A model generated the notes under the pieces. The model searched no databases. It had not been told where the DNA came from and saw only the letters and a program-made list of their open reading frames with translations. 64,000 bases of DNA from Gemmobacter nectariphilus (GTDB taxonomy: Bacteria; Pseudomonadota; Alphaproteobacteria; Rhodobacterales; Rhodobacteraceae). Position 1 is the stretch's first letter. Each line of letters starts with the position of its first letter. The stretch is taken from positions 1-64,000 of the forward strand of contig DYMU01000013.1 in assembly GCA_020721445.1 (NCBI GenBank), given 5' to 3'. A program made the position numbers and the translations under genes. Shown piece by piece: positions 24,088 to 32,981 of the stretch.

Positions 24088-24855
24088 ATGGTTGGCGTGA
24101 ACTTCTTTGGCAACTTTGATCTGGCAAGCCTGTCGATCTGGCTTTTCTGGGGCTTCTTCGCCCTGCTGATCTACTATCTGCAAACCGAAAACATGCGCGA
24201 AGGCTATCCGCTGGAAACCGAAGACGGTCTTCCCGCGCCGAACCAGGGGCCGTTCCCGGTGCCTGCGCCGAAAACCTTCATCCTGCCCAATGGCAAAGGC
24301 AATCTGGTGATGCCGTCGGCCGAAAATGAAGCCGCGCACCGCCGCACCGATCTGGCGCTGGCGCGCACCTCGCAGGCTGACGGCTATCCGCATGCGCCCA
24401 CCGGCAACCCGATGGTTGACGGCGTTGGTCCCGCCTCGTGGGTGCCGCGCGAAGATGCGCCGGAACTGGATGGCCACGGCCATGCCAAGATCGTGCCGAT
24501 GGCGCAGGCCAAGACCTTTGTCGTCAGCGCCGGGCGTGACCCGCGCGGTCTGCCGGTGCAAGCCGCCGATGATGAGGTTGTCGGCCGGATTGCCGACATG
24601 TGGGTCGATGCGCCGGAAAACACCGTGCGCTATCTTGAAATCGAGCTGAACTCGGGTTCGCGCCGTCTGGTGCCGATGACGCTGGCGCGCATCTGGGCCG
24701 ACCGCGTGCGCATCCGCTCCATCACCTCGGACCAGTTTGAAGATATCCCGGCGACCAAATCGCTGACCGTTGTGACCAAGCTCGAGGAAGACAAGATCTC
24801 GGCCTATGTCGCCAGCGGCTGGCTCTATGCCAAGAACCGCAAGGGCTGGTTCTGA
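24088..24855 (+). CDS. puhA: Photosynthetic reaction centre H subunit
   Basis: 255 aa. One membrane helix (about 12-31, [20 protein letters not shown]), then a cytoplasmic domain that caps the L/M core and tunes proton delivery to QB. The conserved NMREGYPLE after the helix, [13 protein letters not shown], and [12 protein letters not shown] with the Glu important for proton transfer are present. GCGGAGGA precedes the ATG. A strong GC hairpin follows the stop (24865-24890). Confidence 0.97.
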   Translation: MVGVNFFGNFDLASLSIWLFWGFFALLIYYLQTENMREGYPLETEDGLPAPNQGPFPVPAPKTFILPNGKGNLVMPSAENEAAHRRTDLALARTSQADGYPHAPTGNPMVDGVGPASWVPREDAPELDGHGHAKIVPMAQAKTFVVSAGRDPRGLPVQAADDEVVGRIADMWVDAPENTVRYLEIELNSGSRRLVPMTLARIWADRVRIRSITSDQFEDIPATKSLTVVTKLEEDKISAYVASGWLYAKNRKGWF

Positions 24856-24864
24856 TCACCAAGG

Positions 24865-24890
24865 GGGGCGGCGCGCGCCCGCGCCGCCCC
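24865..24890 (+). terminator. GC-rich hairpin between puhA and puhB
   Basis: Perfect 10-bp stem GGGGCGGCGC / GCGCCGCCCC with a 6-base loop, followed by GTCTT, with no long T-run. Placed directly after puhA and before the puhB SD. More likely an mRNA-stabilising or attenuating hairpin that sets high puhA against lower puhB-hemA expression than a full terminator. Confidence 0.7.
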
Positions 24891-24920
24891 GTCTTACCCT
24901 GCGAAACGGAGGGTCTGCTG

Positions 24921-25559
24921 ATGTCAGACCGGGACAAGGATTTTGACTTTGAACTGATGCCCGGCGTTCCTGCCGGATTGCCCAAGGGGGAAGAAATCCT
25001 CTGGCAAGGCCACCCGCAAGCCATGGCTTTGGCCCGGGAAGCCTACAAGATCAACTGGATCACCGGCTATCTGGTGCTGATTGCCCTGTGGCGTGCCGGC
25101 GGTGCCTATGCCGATGGCGGTGCCGCGATGATGGCAGCCAAGGGCCTGCCCTATCTGGCGCTTGCCGCAGCCGGCTATGGCGTGGTGTATGTGCTGGCCT
25201 GGGCACAGGCCCGCGCCTCGATCTATACCATCACCTCGGCCCGCGTGATCATGCGCATCGGCGCGGCGCTGCCGGTCACCTATACCATTCCCTTCGTGCG
25301 CATTGCCGCGGCCCGGCTGGACCTGAAGCCCAAGGGCACCGGAACCATCGCGATCGAGATCACCGAAGGCATGCACCTGTCCTATGCCGTGCTGTGGCCC
25401 CACCTGCGGCCCGGTTTTGCCCGCCACACCCAGCCTGCGTTTCGCTGTATCGCAGATGCATCGAATGTGGCACGGTTGCTGTCAGAATCGGCACAGGCCA
25501 AGCTGAACGAACCCGTCGTGACCCCGGTCACCACCGGGTCGGCGCTGGCCGCGGAATAA
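24921..25559 (+). CDS. puhB: Photosynthetic complex assembly protein PuhB
   Basis: 212 aa with about three hydrophobic segments (WITGYLVLIALWRAGG, YLALAAAGYGVVYVLAWAQ) and a C-terminal PH-like region. PuhB aids reaction-centre assembly and secondarily LH1 in R. capsulatus. The start FDFELMPGVPAGLPKGEEILWQGHP is typical. Position directly after puhA supports the call. CGGAGGG provides the ribosome site. Confidence 0.93.
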   Translation: MSDRDKDFDFELMPGVPAGLPKGEEILWQGHPQAMALAREAYKINWITGYLVLIALWRAGGAYADGGAAMMAAKGLPYLALAAAGYGVVYVLAWAQARASIYTITSARVIMRIGAALPVTYTIPFVRIAAARLDLKPKGTGTIAIEITEGMHLSYAVLWPHLRPGFARHTQPAFRCIADASNVARLLSESAQAKLNEPVVTPVTTGSALAAE

Positions 25560-25571
25560 GGGGGCACATTC

Positions 25572-26039
25572 ATGGCACAACTGCGCACCCTTGCGGATCG
25601 CAAACAACCCGACCGCGAGATGATCCCCCGCAAACTGCTGTGGGCAATGCTTGCCCTCGCGCTGTCGTCGCTGGTCCTTGTCACCTATTCGGTGGCCACC
25701 GGGCGCGACAAGGTGGGCGTGCCCACCCCCGCCACCCAGGTCAGCGAACGCTGGCTTATTCTTGAGGGCAAATCGGCACAGGCGGTTGTGGTCCGCGATG
25801 TCGATGGCACCGTGCTGCTGGACCTGCCGCATGGCGGCTTCATCACCGTCATTCAGTCTGCCATGGCGCGGGCGCGTCTGGTGGCCAAGATCGAAGGCAA
25901 CCCGCCGATGCGGGTGGTGAAATACGACAACGGCCGCCTTGTGGCCGAAGACCCGACCACAGGCTGGAGCGCCGAGCTTTATGCCTTTGGCGGCGAAAAC
26001 AAAGCCGCATTCGAACGGCTGCTCGACCAAACAGAATAA
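25572..26039 (+). CDS. puhC: Photosynthetic complex assembly protein PuhC
   Basis: 155 aa with one N-terminal membrane anchor (LLWAMLALALSSLVLVTYSVA) and a periplasmic domain containing FITVIQSAMARARLVAKI and the C-terminal ELYAFGGENKAAFERLLDQ. PuhC is required for normal core-complex (RC-LH1-PufX) assembly in Rhodobacter. Twelve bases after puhB and 13 before the next gene, all one strand. Confidence 0.92.
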   Translation: MAQLRTLADRKQPDREMIPRKLLWAMLALALSSLVLVTYSVATGRDKVGVPTPATQVSERWLILEGKSAQAVVVRDVDGTVLLDLPHGGFITVIQSAMARARLVAKIEGNPPMRVVKYDNGRLVAEDPTTGWSAELYAFGGENKAAFERLLDQTE

Positions 26040-26052
26040 GGGAACCAAGATC

Positions 26053-26349
26053 ATGGGATTTTTTACCAGAGAGAAGGAACAAGTGCCCTGCACCGTTGAG
26101 GTCAGTCACCGCTTTGAAGCCCTGCATGCCCACGTCCGATTCAACAATGGCGCCGTCGTCCATCCGGGCGATGAGGTGCTGGTCCATGGCGCGCCGGTGG
26201 TGGCCGCCTATGGCGAACTGGTCGTCGAAGACCGCATGGCCACCATCACCCGCGCCACCTGGCTGGAACGCCAGTGGGTCAGACTGACCGGCGATTTCGA
26301 CTTCATGGAACTGTGCGAATTTTCCTTCAGCGAGGAGTTGGCGGTATGA
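26053..26349 (+). CDS. Small conserved protein between puhC and acsF (PuhD-like)
   Basis: 98 aa, soluble, starting MGFFTREKEQVPCTVEVSHRF and rich in beta-type sequence (VHPGDEVLVHGAPVVAAYGELV). A gene of this size sits here in acsF-containing Rhodobacter relatives; in R. capsulatus the shorter orf55/puhD occupies the slot. Its role is not known; location suggests a link to cyclase or core assembly. ATG at 26053 has no strong SD but the upstream in-frame part overlaps puhC. The stop overlaps the acsF ATG (ATGA), a sign of coupled synthesis with the cyclase. Confidence 0.8.
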   Translation: MGFFTREKEQVPCTVEVSHRFEALHAHVRFNNGAVVHPGDEVLVHGAPVVAAYGELVVEDRMATITRATWLERQWVRLTGDFDFMELCEFSFSEELAV

Positions 26350-27458
26350 AAGATTCAACCATCGATACGGGCCACAACACCACCCACGGCGAATTGCATG
26401 CCGAACTGTCGGGCAAGTTCGACACCACGGCGATGGCAACCGAAGCCACGCTTCTGAATCCGCGGTTCTACACCACCGATTTTGACGAGATGGACAAGAT
26501 CGATGTCACGCCGGTGCGCGCCGAATGGGACACGCTGATTGCCCAGATGAAGTCTGACCCGAACAAGGGCCACTTCAAGAAGAACGCCGATTGGGATCAT
26601 GTCGACTGGGCCGGGATGGACCCGCATCTGCGGGCCGAGTTCATCGACTTTCTGGTGTCATCCTGCACGGCCGAGTTTTCGGGCTGTGTGCTTTACAAGG
26701 AAATGAAGCGCCGCGGCAACAACCCCGACATCTGCGAGCTGTTCAACTACATGGCCCGCGACGAGGCGCGTCACGCCGGTTTCATCAACGACGCGCTGCG
26801 CGAAGCAGGCGTGGCGGTGAACCTTGGCTTTCTGACCAAGGCCAAGAAATACACCTATTTCCGGCCCAAGTTCATCTACTATGCCACCTACCTGTCGGAA
26901 AAGATCGGCTATGCCCGTTATATCACGATCTTCCGCCACCTTGAGGCGCATCCCGAACACCGGTTCCACCCGATCTTCAAATGGTTCAAGGAATGGTGCA
27001 ATGACGAGTTCAGCCATGGCGAAGCCTTCGCCCTCTTGATGCGCACCGACCCCAAGCTGACGCAAAGCTGGGCCAACAAGCTGTGGATCCGGTTCTTCCT
27101 GACCGCCGTCTATTCGACGATGTGGGTGCGCGACCACGCCCGCAAGGACTTTCACGCCGCCCTTGGCGTCGACATCGACTGGTATGACCAGGAAGTGTAT
27201 CGCAAGACCAGCGCCATCGCGCGGCAGGTGTTCCCGGTAGAGTTGGACATTGACCATCCGCGCTGGATCCCCGGTTTGCGCCGGATGAATGACGCCATGC
27301 TGGATATGGAACGCGGGCGCAAGCAAGGCGGCCTTGCCGGCGGCCTGACCAATGCCTGGGGCACGGTGCGGGCGATGACCGCCTTTGTCGGCCTGTATCT
27401 GATCCCGGTCAAGCATACGACCCCACCTGCAAGCGTGCGGATGGAGCCGGTCTATTGA
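26346..27458 (+). CDS. acsF: Mg-protoporphyrin IX monomethyl ester oxidative cyclase AcsF
   Basis: 370 aa di-iron oxygenase forming ring E with O2, the aerobic counterpart of BchE. Ferritin-like iron ligands are visible: Glu140 and His143 in ARDEARHAGF, and the EFSHGEAF motif around residues 221-227. N terminus is variable and His-rich up to residue 25. Coupled by ATGA to the 98-aa gene before it. Having both AcsF and BchE allows pigment synthesis over a wide oxygen range. Confidence 0.97.
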   Translation: MKDSTIDTGHNTTHGELHAELSGKFDTTAMATEATLLNPRFYTTDFDEMDKIDVTPVRAEWDTLIAQMKSDPNKGHFKKNADWDHVDWAGMDPHLRAEFIDFLVSSCTAEFSGCVLYKEMKRRGNNPDICELFNYMARDEARHAGFINDALREAGVAVNLGFLTKAKKYTYFRPKFIYYATYLSEKIGYARYITIFRHLEAHPEHRFHPIFKWFKEWCNDEFSHGEAFALLMRTDPKLTQSWANKLWIRFFLTAVYSTMWVRDHARKDFHAALGVDIDWYDQEVYRKTSAIARQVFPVELDIDHPRWIPGLRRMNDAMLDMERGRKQGGLAGGLTNAWGTVRAMTAFVGLYLIPVKHTTPPASVRMEPVY

Positions 27459-27474
27459 CGCGGCACTGCAACTT

Positions 27475-27555
27475 CGCCGCTTCGGCGGTGAATGCGACGG
27501 CGGGATGGGCGCGTCCCGCCGCCGCGCGCGGCCTCCCCGGCAATGGGGGGGCCGC
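27475..27555 (+). promoter_or_regulatory. Three consecutive hairpins in the acsF-puhE gap; the last includes the puhE ribosome site
   Basis: Hairpin 1: CGCCG-CTT-CGGCG (27475-27487). Hairpin 2: GGCGGGA...TCCCGCC (27499-27520). Hairpin 3: GCGGCC...GGCCGC (27528-27555), whose right arm contains the G-run at 27545-27551, the only SD for the puhE ATG at 27558. Inference: RNA structure limits puhE translation or stabilises acsF mRNA. Confidence 0.65.
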
Positions 27556-27557
27556 GT

Positions 27558-28379
27558 ATGAATAGCCCATGGTTTGCCGCCTTGTCAGCCATTTTCCTGT
27601 GGTGGTTTTCGACCGGCATCATCCTTTGGCGCGTCCGGCGGGCCGACAACATGGGCCACTCGGCGCATCTGTGGTCGGTGCTGCTGGGCCTGCCCTTGCT
27701 GGGCGTCGGCGTGGCCGGTCTGAACCTGACGCTGGACGACAGCAGCCCGATGGGGGCGTATCTGGCGTTTCTGTCGGCGCTTGCGGTCTGGGGCTGGGTG
27801 GAACTGGCGTTTCTGTCGGGCGTCATTGCCGGCCCGAACACCGAACCCTGCCCCGAAGCCGCCAGCATGCCCGACCGCTTCGTTCGCGCCATCGGCACGA
27901 TCCTGTGGCACGAGATGCTGCTGATCGCGGCCCTTGCCTACATCGCCATTCAGTCCCAGGGTGCGCCAAACATCTTTGGGTTTTGGACCTTCGCCATCCT
28001 GTTCTTTGCCCGCATTTCGGCGAAACTGAACCTGTTTTTCGGCGTCCCGCGTATTCATACTGAATTTTTGCCGCGTCCCTTGTCGCATCTGTCCAGCCAC
28101 TTTTGCCGCGCGCCGATGAACTGGGTTTTCCCGGTGTCGATCAGCGCGCTCAGCTTTGCCTCGGCCTGCTGGCTGGAGCGGATCTGGACAGCCCCCACCG
28201 ATGGCGCAACCATCGGCTTCACGCTTCTGGCCGCGCTGACGGTGCTGGCCTTGTTGGAACACTGGTTCATGGTCATTCCGCTGCCCGATCAAAAGCTGTG
28301 GCGCTGGATGATCCCGGATCGCAAACCGCAATCGCATACTCTGCCCTCTGCCCTGAAAGAGAATACCCATGGACTTTGA
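27558..28379 (+). CDS. puhE: PuhE, photosynthesis-associated membrane protein
   Basis: 273 aa with 7-8 membrane helices, DUF3623-type. PuhE was described in R. capsulatus as a putative negative modulator of bacteriochlorophyll production, needed for optimal change from aerobic to phototrophic growth. Typical signatures: [26 protein letters not shown] and [11 protein letters not shown] at 27558 chosen because it follows a G-run SD; the frame is open further upstream. Its last 11 bases overlap hemA. Confidence 0.9.
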   Translation: MNSPWFAALSAIFLWWFSTGIILWRVRRADNMGHSAHLWSVLLGLPLLGVGVAGLNLTLDDSSPMGAYLAFLSALAVWGWVELAFLSGVIAGPNTEPCPEAASMPDRFVRAIGTILWHEMLLIAALAYIAIQSQGAPNIFGFWTFAILFFARISAKLNLFFGVPRIHTEFLPRPLSHLSSHFCRAPMNWVFPVSISALSFASACWLERIWTAPTDGATIGFTLLAALTVLALLEHWFMVIPLPDQKLWRWMIPDRKPQSHTLPSALKENTHGL

Positions 28380-29580
28380 CGCTCATTTCAAAAGCCGACT
28401 TGAAACGCTGAAAGCCGAAGGCAATTACCGGGTTTTTGCTGATCTGGAACGGCGCTGTGGCAACTTTCCGCGCGCGGACAACCACAAGGATGGCGCGCTG
28501 CGCGATGTGACGGTGTGGTGTTCGAACGACTACCTAGGCATGGGCCAGCACCCCGGCGTGGTCAGCGCCATGGTCGATGCCGTGCAATCGTGCGGCACCG
28601 GCGCCGGCGGCACCCGCAACATCGGCGGCACCAACCACCACCATATCCTGCTAGAGGCCGAACTGGCCGACCTGCATGGCAAAGAGGCAGCGCTGCTGTT
28701 CACCAGCGGCTATGTGTCGAACTGGGCGGCGTTGTCCACCCTTGGCTCGGGCATCCCGCATGCGGTGATCCTGTCGGATGAAAAGAATCACGCCTCGATG
28801 ATCGAAGGCATCCGCCATTCCCGCGCCGACAAGGTGCTGTGGCGCCACAACGACTGGCGCGATCTGGACCGCAAGCTGCATGCCGTTGGCGACCGTCCCA
28901 AGATCGTGGCGTTTGAATCGGTCTATTCGATGGATGGCGACATCGCGCCGATCCGCGAGATTGTCGAGGTCTGCGAAGCCCATGGCGCGCTGTCCTATAT
29001 CGACGAGGTGCATGCCGTCGGCATGTATGGCCCGCGCGGCGGCGGCGTCACCGAACGCGAAGGTCTGGCGCATCGAATCGACCTGATCGAGGGCACACTG
29101 GGCAAGGCTTATGGCTGTGTCGGCGGCTATATCACCGGCTCGGCGGCGCTGGTTGATTTCGTGCGCAGCTTTGCCAGCGGTTTCATCTTCACCACCGCCC
29201 TGCCCCCGGCGGTGGCCGCCGCGGCGACCGCGTCGATCAAGCACCTCAAGGCGTCCGAGGCGGAACGCATGGCACAGCGCGACCGCGTTTCCCGCCTGCG
29301 CGCCCGGCTGACCGCCGAAGGCATTCCGCATCTGGAAAACGACAGCCATATCATCCCGGTGATGATCGGCGATCCGGTCAAATGCCGGATGATTTCCGAC
29401 ATCCTGATGGATGACTGGGGGGTCTATGTGCAGCCGATCAACTATCCCACCGTGCCCAAGGGTACCGAGCGGTTGCGCATCACCCCCGGCCCGCTGCACT
29501 CGGATGCCGATATCGACCATCTGGTGACCGCGCTGTCGTCACTTTGGCGTCAATGTGCCCTTGCGCGGGCGGTTGCCTGA
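28369..29580 (+). CDS. hemA: 5-aminolevulinate synthase
   Basis: 403 aa PLP enzyme condensing glycine with succinyl-CoA to ALA, the entry step for heme and bacteriochlorophyll. Visible: [21 protein letters not shown], the [15 protein letters not shown] aspartate-PLP region and the PLP lysine in [13 protein letters not shown] (Lys246). As in Rhodobacter it is the last gene of the bchF-puh superoperon; overlap with puhE (11 bases) suggests cotranslation, so ALA supply tracks pigment genes. Confidence 0.97.
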   Translation: MDFDAHFKSRLETLKAEGNYRVFADLERRCGNFPRADNHKDGALRDVTVWCSNDYLGMGQHPGVVSAMVDAVQSCGTGAGGTRNIGGTNHHHILLEAELADLHGKEAALLFTSGYVSNWAALSTLGSGIPHAVILSDEKNHASMIEGIRHSRADKVLWRHNDWRDLDRKLHAVGDRPKIVAFESVYSMDGDIAPIREIVEVCEAHGALSYIDEVHAVGMYGPRGGGVTEREGLAHRIDLIEGTLGKAYGCVGGYITGSAALVDFVRSFASGFIFTTALPPAVAAAATASIKHLKASEAERMAQRDRVSRLRARLTAEGIPHLENDSHIIPVMIGDPVKCRMISDILMDDWGVYVQPINYPTVPKGTERLRITPGPLHSDADIDHLVTALSSLWRQCALARAVA

Positions 29581-29649
29581 CACGGAACATCTTGCCTTTT
29601 TTCATAAAAGCGCCATGTATAGTGCCAAGATTCACCCGGGAGGAACCCC

Positions 29650-30147
29650 ATGAAACTGTCTATGACTGCCCTTAGCCTTGCCTCTTTCGCCCTCGCCGCA
29701 CCTGCGTTTGCAATGGACGCAACCGGCGATGCCGAAGCCGGTGCCAAGGTTTTCGCCAAGTGCCAGACCTGCCACGTTGTGACAGATGCTGACGGCAACG
29801 TGCTGGCTGGCAAGAACGCCAAGACCGGCCCGAACCTTTATGGCATGCCGGGCCGCGTGGCAGGAACCTATCCTGACTTCGAAGGCTACGGCGATGCCCT
29901 GAAAGCCGTCGGTTCGACCGGCTTTACCTGGAACGAAGAGGACTTTGTCACATACGTCAAAGACCCGGCCAAGTTCCTGAAAGCCAAGCTGGACGACAAG
30001 AAAGCCAAGACGATGATGACCTACAAGCTTCCGAAGGAAGAGGACGCACGCAACGTCTACGCCTTCATCGCGTCGTTGTCGCCGGCGGCTGATGCCGCCG
30101 CGGCACCTGCCGCCGACGCTGCGGCCCCGGCCCCGGCCACCAACTGA
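29650..30147 (+). CDS. cycA: Cytochrome c2
   Basis: 165 aa. Signal peptide (MKLSMTALSLASFALAAPAFA, cut near residue 21), heme c site CQTCH (Cys38, Cys41, His42), and the Met-ligand region KTMMTYKL. C2 carries electrons from bc1 to the reaction centre and to cytochrome c oxidase. After the normal end of the fold there is a 20-residue Ala/Pro tail (SPAADAAAAPAADAAAPAP), longer than in most c2. GGGAGGAA precedes the ATG; a TATAGT -10-like sequence is at 29618-29623; a strong terminator follows. It is its own transcription unit. Confidence 0.96.
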   Translation: MKLSMTALSLASFALAAPAFAMDATGDAEAGAKVFAKCQTCHVVTDADGNVLAGKNAKTGPNLYGMPGRVAGTYPDFEGYGDALKAVGSTGFTWNEEDFVTYVKDPAKFLKAKLDDKKAKTMMTYKLPKEEDARNVYAFIASLSPAADAAAAPAADAAAPAPATN

Positions 30148-30164
30148 TCTGACGATATCCAGAC

Positions 30165-30193
30165 AAAAGGCCCCGGTGTTCCGGGGCCTTTTT
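30165..30193 (+). terminator. Rho-independent terminator after cycA
   Basis: AAAAGGCCCCGG-TGTT-CCGGGGCCTTTTT: a perfect GC stem with flanking A and T runs. Works in both directions, so it also ends the leftward urt operon whose last gene stops at 30226. Confidence 0.95.
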
Positions 30194-30225
30194 GCTGCGC
30201 CCCGAACTGGCCGTCTTGCTGCGCC

Positions 30226-30921
30226 CTAAACCGAAACGGTCTGCCGCAGCACCTCTTTCGACAGCGTGGCCTTCGACCCTTCCAGCGCCACCGCCCCGCG
30301 TTTCAGCACATAGAACTGATCCGCCAAGCCGTAAGCAAAGTCGAAATACTGCTCGACCAGAATGATCGCAAGGTCACCCTTGGCTTTCAGATATTCAATC
30401 ACCCGGCCGATCTGCTGGATGATGTTGGGCTGGATGCCCTCGGTCGGCTCATCCAGCAGCAGCACGCGCGGCTGCATGATCATCGCCCGCGCAATCGCCA
30501 GTTGCTGCTGTTGCCCGCCCGACAGATCGCCGCCACGCCGGTGCAGGAACTCTTTCAGGATCGGGAACAGATCAAAAATCTCATCCGGGATGCGGTGCTG
30601 CGCCTTGGGCAGCAAGGCAAAGGCGGTTTCCATGTTCTCGCGCACCGTCAGCAGCGGGAATATCATCCGCCCCTGCGGCACCACCGCCAGCCCGCGCTGC
30701 GCCATGCCCTGCGGCGGCACCACCGGCACCGGCGCGCCGCCCAGCCAAAGCGTGCCACCAGACCTGGGATGCGTGCCTGCCAGCGCCTTCAGAAGCGAGG
30801 TCTTGCCCACGCCGTTGGTGCCCATCACGCAGGTCACCTCACCGGCCTTGGCCTGCATCGTGATGCCATGCAGGATCTGGCTTCCGCCATAATGCAAGGT
30901 CAGGTTTTCGCATCGGATCAT
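30226..30921 (-). CDS. urtE: Urea ABC transporter ATPase UrtE
   Basis: 231 aa LivF-type ATPase. Walker A GTNGVGKTS, signature LSGGQQQQLAIARA, Walker B VLLLDEPTEGIQP. The motif LTLHYGGSQILHGI at the N terminus and the position after urtD support UrtE rather than a branched-chain amino acid LivF. Last gene of a leftward urtABCDE operon; its start overlaps the urtD stop by 4 bases. Confidence 0.94.
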   Translation of the reverse strand: MIRCENLTLHYGGSQILHGITMQAKAGEVTCVMGTNGVGKTSLLKALAGTHPRSGGTLWLGGAPVPVVPPQGMAQRGLAVVPQGRMIFPLLTVRENMETAFALLPKAQHRIPDEIFDLFPILKEFLHRRGGDLSGGQQQQLAIARAMIMQPRVLLLDEPTEGIQPNIIQQIGRVIEYLKAKGDLAIILVEQYFDFAYGLADQFYVLKRGAVALEGSKATLSKEVLRQTVSV

Positions 30922-31667
30922 CGCTCGGACCGCCCCAGATAAACGTCAATCACCCGTTGGTCGCGGGTCACATGGTCAAGGCTGCCCTCCGCCAGCACAG
31001 CACCTTCGTGCAGCACGGTGACCTTGCAGTTCAGCCGCCGCACAAACTCCATGTCATGCTCGACCACCACCACGGCGCGGGTTTTTGCCAGACCAACCAG
31101 CAGACGGGTGGTGTGTTCACGCTCGGCCAGCGTCATGCCTGCCGCCGGTTCATCGACCAGCAAAAGCTGCGGCTCTTGCGCCAGAAGCATGCCGATTTCC
31201 AGCCATTGTTTCTGTCCATGCGACAATTCCCCGGCCTTGCGCGGCAGGGCATCGGCCAGCCCCACCTCGGCGGCAAGGTCCGCCACGCGCGCCAAGTCGG
31301 GCGCGCGCGCCCGCCAGCCCAGCACCGCCCAAGGGCTGCGCGGGGCGCGCAAGGCCATGATCAGGTTGTCGGTGACACTTTGGTCTTCAAACACCGTCGG
31401 GCGCTGAAACTTGCGACCAATGCCGATGCGGGCAATCTGCGCCTCGGACAGTTTCAACAACGACACCGACCGCTCGCCCCACAACACGTTGCCGGCATCG
31501 GGCCGGGTCTTGCCGGTGACGATATCCATGAAGGTGGTCTTGCCCGCGCCATTGGGGCCGATGATCGCGCGCAATTCCGCCGGGCCGATCGAAAATGACA
31601 GGTTGTTGATGGCGCGAAAGCCGTCAAAGGTGACCGAGATGCCCGAAACCTCCAGCAGAGCGGTCAT
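30918..31667 (-). CDS. urtD: Urea ABC transporter ATPase UrtD
   Basis: 249 aa LivG-type ATPase: Walker A GPNGAGKTT, signature LSHGQKQWLEIGMLL (SHGQ variant typical of UrtD), Walker B LLLVDEPAAGMT. Overlaps urtC and urtE by 4 bases each, indicating tight translational coupling of the transporter subunits. Confidence 0.94.
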   Translation of the reverse strand: MTALLEVSGISVTFDGFRAINNLSFSIGPAELRAIIGPNGAGKTTFMDIVTGKTRPDAGNVLWGERSVSLLKLSEAQIARIGIGRKFQRPTVFEDQSVTDNLIMALRAPRSPWAVLGWRARAPDLARVADLAAEVGLADALPRKAGELSHGQKQWLEIGMLLAQEPQLLLVDEPAAGMTLAEREHTTRLLVGLAKTRAVVVVEHDMEFVRRLNCKVTVLHEGAVLAEGSLDHVTRDQRVIDVYLGRSER

Positions 31668-32896
31668 TCCTGCGCCTCCCGCTCCATCAGCGCGCCATCA
31701 TCGGGGCCAAGCGCTGCCCCCTTGCGATCAGGGCGGCGCAGGCCCTGCACCAGATCAAACAGACCGCCAATGCCCTTGGGCGCAAACAGCGTGACCGCGA
31801 CAAACGACAGGCCCAGCAGCACCAGCCACCAATCCACCCAGTTGATGGTGTAAAACCCCAGCGGGATCGACGGGGCCCGCCCGCCGGTGAACCACGACGA
31901 CAGCAGCGACACGAAGGCAGCCCCGATCACCGCGCCATACAGCCGCCCGCGCCCGCCGATCGCAACCCAGACCGCCAGATAGATGCTGGCGATGGGGGCC
32001 AGTTCGGCAGGGTTGATGATGCCCGCCTGCGGGTAATACAAGGCCCCCGCGATGGCCGCGATGATTGCGGTCAGGGTGAAGACGAACAGCTTGTAACCCT
32101 CTACCGAATAACCAAGGAACCGCACCCGCGCCTCGTCATCGCGGATCGCGCGGATCACCGAGCCGAACTTGCCCGACACCACCCAGGCCAGCAAAAGATA
32201 ACCGAAGCCAAGTGCCGCGGCCGAGGCCCACAAGAACCAGACCGACACCGCCGCCTGCGACACCCCGGCCAGTCCGGGGATATTCTGAAGGCCCGACAAC
32301 CCGTTGTTGCCGCGCAGACCGGAATCGTTCTGGAACAGATACAGTGCCAGCGCCAGCGTCATGGCTTGCGTCAGGATCGACAGGTAAACCCCGGTCACCC
32401 GGCTGCGAAACGCCAGCCAGCCGAACACCAGCGCCAGCAGCCCCGGCACCATGACCACCAGCAGCAGTTGCAGCGGCAGCGAATGGGCAAACAGCCACAC
32501 CGGCGGCAGTTCCGACGCGCCCACCACGCCGAAAATCTGGCCCGCAATGCCGTTCTGGATCTCTTGCGCGGTGGCCGGCAGCGGCTCGTTCGCCAAGGCC
32601 GCCACCACGATCTCTTCGGTGCGGGCATACATCAGCCACATCCCGATCATGTAGCCGCCGATGGCAAAGAACGCCATGTGGCCCAAGGACAGGATGCCGG
32701 CATAGCCCCAGATCAGGTCCATCGCCAAGGCCGCCAGACACAGGCACAACGTCTTGCCCAGGGTCTTGATGAACGATGTCGAGATCAGCGCCGTGCCATA
32801 AGCCTCGGACAGAAGCGTGACACCCAGCGTGAACAGCGCAAGGATCGAAAGGAAGACCAGCACCGACGGGTTGCGGGCAAGAAAACTGCGGGTCAT
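31664..32896 (-). CDS. urtC: Urea ABC transporter permease UrtC
   Basis: 410 aa LivM-type permease with about 9-10 helices; signatures DLIWGYAGILSLGHMAFFAIGGYMIGMW and AIRDDEARVRFLGYSVEGYKLFVF. ATG at 32896 has AAAGGA upstream; the open frame extends further through the repeat element at 32917-32970, which I exclude. Works with UrtB to form the membrane channel for urea. Confidence 0.95.
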   Translation of the reverse strand: MTRSFLARNPSVLVFLSILALFTLGVTLLSEAYGTALISTSFIKTLGKTLCLCLAALAMDLIWGYAGILSLGHMAFFAIGGYMIGMWLMYARTEEIVVAALANEPLPATAQEIQNGIAGQIFGVVGASELPPVWLFAHSLPLQLLLVVMVPGLLALVFGWLAFRSRVTGVYLSILTQAMTLALALYLFQNDSGLRGNNGLSGLQNIPGLAGVSQAAVSVWFLWASAAALGFGYLLLAWVVSGKFGSVIRAIRDDEARVRFLGYSVEGYKLFVFTLTAIIAAIAGALYYPQAGIINPAELAPIASIYLAVWVAIGGRGRLYGAVIGAAFVSLLSSWFTGGRAPSIPLGFYTINWVDWWLVLLGLSFVAVTLFAPKGIGGLFDLVQGLRRPDRKGAALGPDDGALMEREAQE

Positions 32897-32916
32897 GCGA
32901 TGGTCCTTTGCAACCG

Positions 32917-32970
32917 GCGGGGGGCCAGCCCCCCGCACCCCCCGGGGTATTTTTGCCAAGAGGAAAGGGA
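32917..32970 (+). repeat. Dispersed GC-hairpin repeat element, copy 3
   Basis: GGGGGGCCAGCCCCCC hairpin, a C-rich spacer, then the core GGGGTATTTTTGCCAAGAGGA identical to copy 2, then AAGGG. Located between urtB and urtC and oriented opposite to those genes. Confidence 0.85.
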
Positions 32971-32981
32971 AACCGGCATCA

